Part shown: piece after piece, positions 6,134 through 10,404 of the stretch
Layout: each line of letters opens with the position of its first letter
How positions within the stretch are numbered: the first letter of the stretch is position 1
From: JAAFHB01 sp038240855
Lineage (GTDB): Bacteria > Bacteroidota > Bacteroidia > Bacteroidales > Prolixibacteraceae
Direction of reading: 5' to 3'
Assembly: GCA_038240855.1 (NCBI GenBank)
Contig: JBBRGI010000112.1
Span: forward strand, 1 to 10,404
DNA length: 10,404 bases
The notes under the pieces: generated by a model
Seen by the model: only the letters and a program-made list of their open reading frames with translations
Databases searched by the model: none
Told to the model about the DNA's origin: nothing
Made by a program: the position numbers and the translations under genes

Positions 6134-7517
6134 ATTTTGCTCCTTTTTTGTAACAATCTTTGTCGAGCCGGGATGGCCCCCAGACTTTTTCGACGATTTT
6201 AAATGCGTGATCGGGGCTTAATTTGTGATTTTTTTCCATCTGTCTCTGCATAAAGATACAATGCGAAAGATTCGCTTTCTGATTTACAATATCTTCGGCC
6301 AGTGCCTGACAGGTCGGCGCTCCACACGCAGCACAGTCGATTGCAGGAAGGAAACACATTAATTCCCGCGATTTTTTGAGTTTCTGCATTGCTTTTACCA
6401 TATCTTCATCGAGAACGATTGAACGCGGTTCTATTTTTTGTGGTAAAATAATCTTGTCGAGCAGATAGGTGGCCTTATCGAAGAAACTGGTCACCGCAAT
6501 GTCAGGATTTTCGCGGATCAGTTGCCCGTGTTTCCGGGCCCGTTTATTCAACCGTTCGACCGTCAGAAAACGGTTTTCAGCATTCAGGATACCTCCTGCA
6601 CACGACTCATCGCAAGCTCTGAGTTCGAGAAAATCAATGTTGGAGGACTCTTCGTTTTCAATTTTCTCCAGAAAATCGATCACATTTTTAATCCCGTCAA
6701 TACACAATGCACGGCCCGAAATATTCTTCGCTTCGCCATTGGTCAGACTCCACCGTATCGATTTTTCATCGGGGAGTTCAGGAGGTATTTCTGATGAGGC
6801 ATCACTCAGAATATTTCCCTGAAGAATAAGATGGTAAACCTTATTGAACAGAAAATTTAGATTAATGACGCCATCCAATGCCGAAACCTCTTCCCCCACG
6901 GGGCTTTTGAAAGCTGCTATTTTGGCAGGGCAAGGGGTGACGTAGAAGATACCCGTCTCTTTAAGATCAGCACCCGAATCAGTTAACTTTTTCCGGTAAT
7001 AAATAGCTGCAATATCGGCTGGCGCAATCAGCGGCGCAATATTTTCCACTAATCCCGGAAACCGAACCTGAATTAACCTTACTATTGACGGACAAAAGGC
7101 GGAGATTAATGGCTTGCCGTAATCTTCAGAAGCGATCATCCTGTTGAATTCATTTTTTAGCAATTCAACACCCCCTTCGATCTCGTAAATATGCGAGAAA
7201 CCTAGATGTTTCATCGCAATATGGATTTGGCTGATAGAAATATGATCGGGAAATTGACCGAAAAATACGCCCGGAACCAGTGCTACACGGGTTTTAAATT
7301 TATTCAGAATCTCCATGTTATCGTGCATCACTGAATAGGCCAGGACCGGGCATACCCTGAAACACTCACCGCAATCAATACAGCGGTCAGGATTCAATAT
7401 TGCTTTCCCTTTAACAATGCGGATAGCTTGCGTCGGACAAATGGTCATACAATGAGTGCATCCTATGCACTTGTCATAGTCGATCTTAATGGCATGATAA
7501 AATGAAGATCTATCCAT
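6120..7517 (-). CDS. [FeFe]-hydrogenase-like iron-sulfur protein, probable redox or H2 sensor
   Basis: A 465-residue protein. Domains in order: two N-terminal ferredoxin [4Fe-4S] clusters (C17/20/23/27 and C46/49/52/56); a [FeFe] hydrogenase large-subunit C-terminal (H-cluster) domain (about 75-355); and a C-terminal [4Fe-4S] motif DCAACGAPTC (C395, C398, C403, completed by C420) like those of RnfB and corrinoid iron-sulfur proteins. The four H-cluster ligand positions are kept: C142 (AFCPS), C196 (TPCPAK, with K199), C302 and C306 (ACDESCAGG). The proton-relay cysteine of TSCCPxW is replaced by F141, and the usual MPC, KKxE and CxGG surroundings are altered. This fits a slow or non-catalytic sensory homologue better than a working hydrogenase. 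It has no PAS domain. It sits inside a block of signalling genes, 2 bases after an ATPase gene and overlapping a DRTGG gene. The sensor role is inferred. Confidence 0.88.
   Translation of the reverse strand: MDRSSFYHAIKIDYDKCIGCTHCMTICPTQAIRIVKGKAILNPDRCIDCGECFRVCPVLAYSVMHDNMEILNKFKTRVALVPGVFFGQFPDHISISQIHIAMKHLGFSHIYEIEGGVELLKNEFNRMIASEDYGKPLISAFCPSIVRLIQVRFPGLVENIAPLIAPADIAAIYYRKKLTDSGADLKETGIFYVTPCPAKIAAFKSPVGEEVSALDGVINLNFLFNKVYHLILQGNILSDASSEIPPELPDEKSIRWSLTNGEAKNISGRALCIDGIKNVIDFLEKIENEESSNIDFLELRACDESCAGGILNAENRFLTVERLNKRARKHGQLIRENPDIAVTSFFDKATYLLDKIILPQKIEPRSIVLDEDMVKAMQKLKKSRELMCFLPAIDCAACGAPTCQALAEDIVNQKANLSHCIFMQRQMEKNHKLSPDHAFKIVEKVWGPSRLDKDCYKKGAKYETN
6140..6145 (-). promoter_or_regulatory. 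Shine-Dalgarno sequence of the second DRTGG gene
   Basis: Minus-strand AAGGAG with 6 bases to the ATG at 6133, inside the coding end of the upstream gene. It supports reinitiation or independent initiation despite the 14-base overlap. Confidence 0.65.
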
Positions 7518-7519
7518 AT

Positions 7520-7936
7520 TTATCTGAATTGGACAATAATTTCTAAATGAGTTCCTATACCCGGGACACTCGAAATCTTAAAACCATCGGCATTCGATTC
7601 AATGTTTGGCAATCCCATACCCGCGCCAAACCCCATTGAACGTACTTTGGCCGAGGCGGTTGAATATCCCTTCTGCATCGCCGCAGCTATATTTTCGATT
7701 CCGGGCCCTTCATCATCAAGTTCCATTTTAATGTAATCGTTGGCAATATGGATTCTGATAATCCCTTTGATGGCATGAGCCACAATATTAACTTCCGCTT
7801 CATAAAGGGCAATCACTGCGCGTTTAATAATCTGCGGATTAACCCCTAATTGTTTCAATACCTTTTTAAGCTGGCTCGAAGCATTTCCTGCACCGGTGAA
7901 GTCCCCTCCATTAACTTTGAAATCAAAGTGCATCAT
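7520..7936 (-). CDS. RsbW/RsbT-like serine kinase-type ATPase
   Basis: A 138-residue protein that is all one GHKL ATPase domain of the anti-sigma-factor kinase type. Motifs: N box with E46 and N50 (YEAEVNIVAHA), G1 box DDEGPGI (74-80) and G2 box GFGAGMGLPNI (102-112). Relatives phosphorylate a serine on an STAS-domain partner and hold or release a sigma factor or other target. No STAS protein or sigma factor is encoded in this window, so the target must be elsewhere or be one of the neighbouring proteins. The ATG at 7936 follows the DRTGG stop by a single base; a second ATG at 7933 is equally possible. There is no recognisable Shine-Dalgarno sequence, so translation is probably coupled to the gene before it. 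Confidence 0.87.
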   Translation of the reverse strand: MMHFDFKVNGGDFTGAGNASSQLKKVLKQLGVNPQIIKRAVIALYEAEVNIVAHAIKGIIRIHIANDYIKMELDDEGPGIENIAAAMQKGYSTASAKVRSMGFGAGMGLPNIESNADGFKISSVPGIGTHLEIIVQFR

Positions 7937-7937
7937 G

Positions 7938-8297
7938 TTAATATACAGGATTTAAGCCAGATGAATAGAGAATTCCTGAAGCCCTGAACAACGACATTGG
8001 TGATTGAATTAAAACAATTTTGTTTTCCCTGGCTATCCGGCACATTTCGGGAGTAACAATTTTCCCTCTCACGAAAACTATCTGATTGATATCCGCTATT
8101 TCTGCAGTACGAATCGTCTGAATATTACAAAGACCGGTCAGGAAAAGGATATCGGTGTTGTCGAGCGTTAATACATCGCTAAGTAGGTCGGAAGCAAATC
8201 CGTATGCAACGGTCCTGGTCAAATCCGAATTGCCACAGATGACTTTCCCGTCAAGTAGTTCTATTATTTGAGAGAGAGACAGTTTTTTGCGTTCCAT
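7938..8297 (-). CDS. DRTGG-domain protein (first copy), first gene of the operon
   Basis: A 119-residue single-domain DRTGG protein that begins MERKKLSLSQ. It shares the G-aromatic-x-x-DLLSDV motif (GFASDLLSDV at 33-42) with the second DRTGG protein, but the two differ widely elsewhere, so they look like old paralogues with separate roles. It probably binds a ligand or a partner protein; it has no P-loop and no kinase motif. The frame is also open to a TTG at 8321, but that codon lies within the -7 promoter element (8319-8326), so a transcript from this promoter could not include it. The ATG at 8297 is therefore the likely start, giving a short leader of about 15 bases without a Shine-Dalgarno sequence. 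Confidence 0.82.
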   Translation of the reverse strand: MERKKLSLSQIIELLDGKVICGNSDLTRTVAYGFASDLLSDVLTLDNTDILFLTGLCNIQTIRTAEIADINQIVFVRGKIVTPEMCRIARENKIVLIQSPMSLFRASGILYSSGLNPVY

Positions 8298-8318
8298 ATA
8301 ATCCGTGATATTACAATC

Positions 8319-8350
8319 CAAAGATATGTTCTTCAGTCAGATTTATCAAA
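8319..8350 (-). promoter_or_regulatory. Bacteroidetes-type promoter of the hydrogenase operon
   Basis: On the minus strand TTTG (8350-8347) is followed after 20 bases by TATCTTTG (8326-8319). This matches the TTTG / TAnnTTTG promoter of the Bacteroidetes primary sigma factor with correct spacing. Transcription should start near 8311-8316 and read the whole minus-strand gene block. Confidence 0.72.
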
Positions 8351-8375
8351 TAGTTAATGTTAAAAAATGATTACT

Positions 8376-8411
8376 ATTAAGTATTACTTAATTTATTAAA
8401 CAATACTTAAT
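8376..8411. repeat. Two tandem 17-bp palindromes, probable operators
   Basis: The first, at 8376-8392, is a perfect inverted repeat with 8-base arms around one central base (ATTAAGTA T TACTTAAT). The second, at 8395-8411, has the same layout with an imperfect left arm (ATTAAACA A TACTTAAT, 6 of 8 arm positions paired). Their centres are 19 bp apart, close to two helical turns, so two dimers could bind on one face. The second directly abuts the -7 element of the plus-strand gene. Both lie upstream of the minus-strand promoter. I cannot assign the regulator. Confidence 0.6.
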
Positions 8412-8419
8412 TATATTTG
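8412..8419 (+). promoter_or_regulatory. -7 promoter element of the PEPCK-like gene
   Basis: TATATTTG fits the Bacteroidetes TAnnTTTG consensus. It would start transcription near 8425 and give a leader of about 65 bases, A-rich just before the ATG. No good TTTG is present about 20 bases upstream, where the first palindrome lies instead, so the promoter may be weak or need an activator. Confidence 0.5.
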
Positions 8420-8491
8420 CAATGATTTGAATCCTGATATATTAGGAAGCATATTCACAACAGACGGGAAAAATAATTTAAAAGAAAGAAA

Positions 8492-10384
8492 ATGGAAAAT
8501 TTATTACGCTCTTTTAAGCAGAAAAGGATTTCATTACCAACTGAATTGGTTGATATTCTCGTTGGTTGTAAAAGTTTAACTGTATTCAACTCCTCTGAGG
8601 AGTTATCCATTGCATCAACCGGCGGACTTCAGAACAATGAGTTTGAAGTTAAGTACGAAGTTGAAGGTATAGGAATTTATACCGAAGCTGTAATTCATCG
8701 TGTAAAAAACGGAATTTCGGCCAATTATACCGATCCGTACATGCGACGCCGGGACCCGGATACGATGGTGATTGCAGATAGCAAACCAACGGATAAGCCA
8801 CGGTTCAAGGATCGGTTCAATTATGAATTCGATTCATTGCGGACACTCACCTTTGAGTGGTTGAAGAAACAAGATTTGGCCGTGTTTATCTTTTTTGCCG
8901 GTCGTGATGGAATTGGCGTGGGAGGTATTGCAATAGCTCCGGCCAATGCGGCATTCTTTGCAATGGGCTTATCGATGTTGCAACAAATTATCCCAATCGA
9001 AGAACTTTCCGAAGGTTTTGAAGTGAGTTCTGTGATCTATATAGCTCCTCCTTTCAGGCATACTCATTTTGATGGCAGGCAGATTGTTGTTCATAACCGT
9101 TTGGATAGGGTTCATGAATTATTTTCTTACAATTTATATCCGGGCCCCAGTGCAAAGAAAGGTCTTTATGGCGTTTTGCTTTCAAAAGGAGAAAAGGAAA
9201 ACTGGATTACAGCTCATTGTAGTACAGTACAAGTTGTTAGTCCTTATGATAATACCACCACTTTTATGCACGAAGGTGCCAGCGGCGGTGGTAAAAGCGA
9301 AATGCTTCAACATGTTGTAAGAGAACTGAATGGACAAATTTTGATTGGAGAAAATATTGTTTCGGGCGAAAAAAGGCTCATCAACATTCCTTTGCTTTGT
9401 TCATTCAATCCGGTTACAGATGACATGGCGCTATGCCATCCATCCCTTCAGAAAAAAAATGGAAGGCTGCGGGTAACTGATGCAGAAAATGCCTGGTTTA
9501 TCAGGGTTGATTCCATAAATCAGTATGGAGACGATCCCTTCCTTGAGAAAATTACTTTAAACCCGTCCAAACCAATGTTGTTTTTGAATATTGAATCAAC
9601 ACCCGGAGCAACTGCCCTTATCTGGAACCATACAGAGGATGCGCCTGGCAAAAAATGTCCCAATCCACGGGTGATTTTACCGCGTGATATTGTACCGGGT
9701 GTGCTTGATAATCCTGTTTCGATTGACGTACGCAGTTTTGGGGTTCGTACTCCTCCTTGCTCATCGGAAGTACCTACATATGGCATTATAGGTTTGTTTC
9801 ATATACTTCCACCAGCACTTGCCTGGTTATGGCGGCTGGTATCACCACGTGGACATGACAATCCAAGTATCGTAAGTACAGGAGGAATGGAATCAGAAGG
9901 TGTAGGATCCTACTGGCCTTTTGCAACCGGTAAGATGGTTCATCATGCGAACATGCTTTTGGAGCAGATTGTCTCAACTCCCAAAGTGAGGTATGTCCTC
10001 ACTCCTAATCAGTATGTCGGCGTTTGGAAAGTTGGATTCAAACCTCAGTTATTGATGCGTGAATACCTTGCACGCCGGGGAAATGCTTCACTACGTGCGG
10101 ACCAGTATCAACCTGCCCGGGGTAGTTTGCTGGGATACGAAATGAATTACCTCACCATTGAGGGTTCAAAAATACCTTCGAGATTCCTTAAAGTATATCG
10201 TCAATCGGAAGTTGGTGAGCAAGGTTATGATCAAGGTTACCAGATTTTGAATGAATTCTTCAAAAAAGAAGTTAAGAAATATGATCAGAAAGATATGTTG
10301 CCTCTTGGCAGGCAAATTATAGAAGCCTGCTTAAATGATGCCACGATTGAAGAATATGCAACATTGATCAATATAAAAAATTAG
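8492..10384 (+). CDS. DUF4914-type, GTP-PEPCK-like P-loop protein
   Basis: A 630-residue protein close in length to GTP-dependent phosphoenolpyruvate carboxykinase. Parallels to GTP-PEPCK run in order: TDPYMRRRDPDTMVI (80-94, like the substrate-arginine region); AKKG (221-224, Mn-ligand lysine); WITAHC (238-243, Mn-ligand H242); P-loop GASGGGKSE (262-270); TDDMA (309-313, kinase-2 aspartates) followed by GRLRVTDAENAWF (324-336); NPRVILP (391-397); FGVRTPP (416-422, like FGGRRP); and WPFATGK (475-481). The P-loop lacks the PEPCK cysteine (PSACGKT) and looks more like that of HPr kinase (GxSGxGKSE). It is probably cytoplasmic and may be a phosphotransferase, but its substrate is unknown and ordinary PEPCK activity is unproven. 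It has no signal peptide or membrane segment. It is transcribed divergently from the hydrogenase operon, with which it shares the control region. The DUF4914 name and PEPCK parallels are from memory of the families, not a search. Confidence 0.75.
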   Translation: MENLLRSFKQKRISLPTELVDILVGCKSLTVFNSSEELSIASTGGLQNNEFEVKYEVEGIGIYTEAVIHRVKNGISANYTDPYMRRRDPDTMVIADSKPTDKPRFKDRFNYEFDSLRTLTFEWLKKQDLAVFIFFAGRDGIGVGGIAIAPANAAFFAMGLSMLQQIIPIEELSEGFEVSSVIYIAPPFRHTHFDGRQIVVHNRLDRVHELFSYNLYPGPSAKKGLYGVLLSKGEKENWITAHCSTVQVVSPYDNTTTFMHEGASGGGKSEMLQHVVRELNGQILIGENIVSGEKRLINIPLLCSFNPVTDDMALCHPSLQKKNGRLRVTDAENAWFIRVDSINQYGDDPFLEKITLNPSKPMLFLNIESTPGATALIWNHTEDAPGKKCPNPRVILPRDIVPGVLDNPVSIDVRSFGVRTPPCSSEVPTYGIIGLFHILPPALAWLWRLVSPRGHDNPSIVSTGGMESEGVGSYWPFATGKMVHHANMLLEQIVSTPKVRYVLTPNQYVGVWKVGFKPQLLMREYLARRGNASLRADQYQPARGSLLGYEMNYLTIEGSKIPSRFLKVYRQSEVGEQGYDQGYQILNEFFKKEVKKYDQKDMLPLGRQIIEACLNDATIEEYATLINIKN

Positions 10385-10404
10385 TGCACGAATTGAGAAA
10401 AATA

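Noticed and set aside
6469..6822. Overlapping plus-strand open frames (117 and 90 residues) inside the H-cluster-like gene
   Set aside because: Both are antisense to a conserved iron-sulfur protein, and two different frames are open at once, as expected of chance frames.
10385..10404. Transcription terminator after the PEPCK-like gene
   Set aside because: Only 20 bases remain and no stem-loop with a T run is visible.

Overview
The window looks like chromosomal DNA of a strictly anaerobic, fermentative member of the Bacteroidota, probably Bacteroidales-like. Two things suggest this: the only clear promoter is of the Bacteroidetes type (TTTG, about 20 bases, TAnnTTTG), and Shine-Dalgarno sequences are mostly weak or absent. 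The exact lineage is an inference. There are no RNA genes, insertion sequences, CRISPR arrays or phage genes.

Positions 1 to 8297 hold one tightly packed minus-strand operon of ten genes, with joints from a 14-base overlap to 20-base gaps. In transcription order it encodes: a free-standing DRTGG protein; an RsbW/RsbT-like ATPase; an [FeFe]-hydrogenase-like iron-sulfur protein with a modified active-site pocket; a second DRTGG protein; a PHP-family metal phosphoesterase; a second histidine-kinase-type ATPase without a phosphoacceptor domain; a small thioredoxin-fold [2Fe-2S] protein; and the three subunits of an electron-bifurcating [FeFe] hydrogenase in the order HydB (NuoF-like), HydA (catalytic), HydC (NuoE-like). 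HydC is cut by the left edge about ten residues before its expected end.

Positions 8298 to 8491 are an AT-rich divergent control region. It has a Bacteroidetes promoter for the operon (8319-8350), a -7 element for the opposite gene (8412-8419), and between them two tandem 17-bp palindromes 19 bp apart that look like operators. Positions 8492 to 10384 hold one plus-strand gene whose product I recognise as the DUF4914 type. Motif by motif it parallels GTP-dependent phosphoenolpyruvate carboxykinase, but with a changed P-loop that resembles HPr kinase.

HydABC couples NADH and reduced ferredoxin to H2. The first six genes carry no catalytic hydrogenase function that I can identify. They look like a redox- or H2-sensing and nucleotide-dependent signalling module: an H-cluster-like sensor, two GHKL ATPases, two DRTGG ligand-binding proteins and a phosphoesterase. 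The divergent PEPCK-like protein shares the control region and may belong to the same circuit. Similar gene sets are known near hydrogenases in other anaerobes, but I know of no defined mechanism, so this is the best candidate here for an undescribed system.
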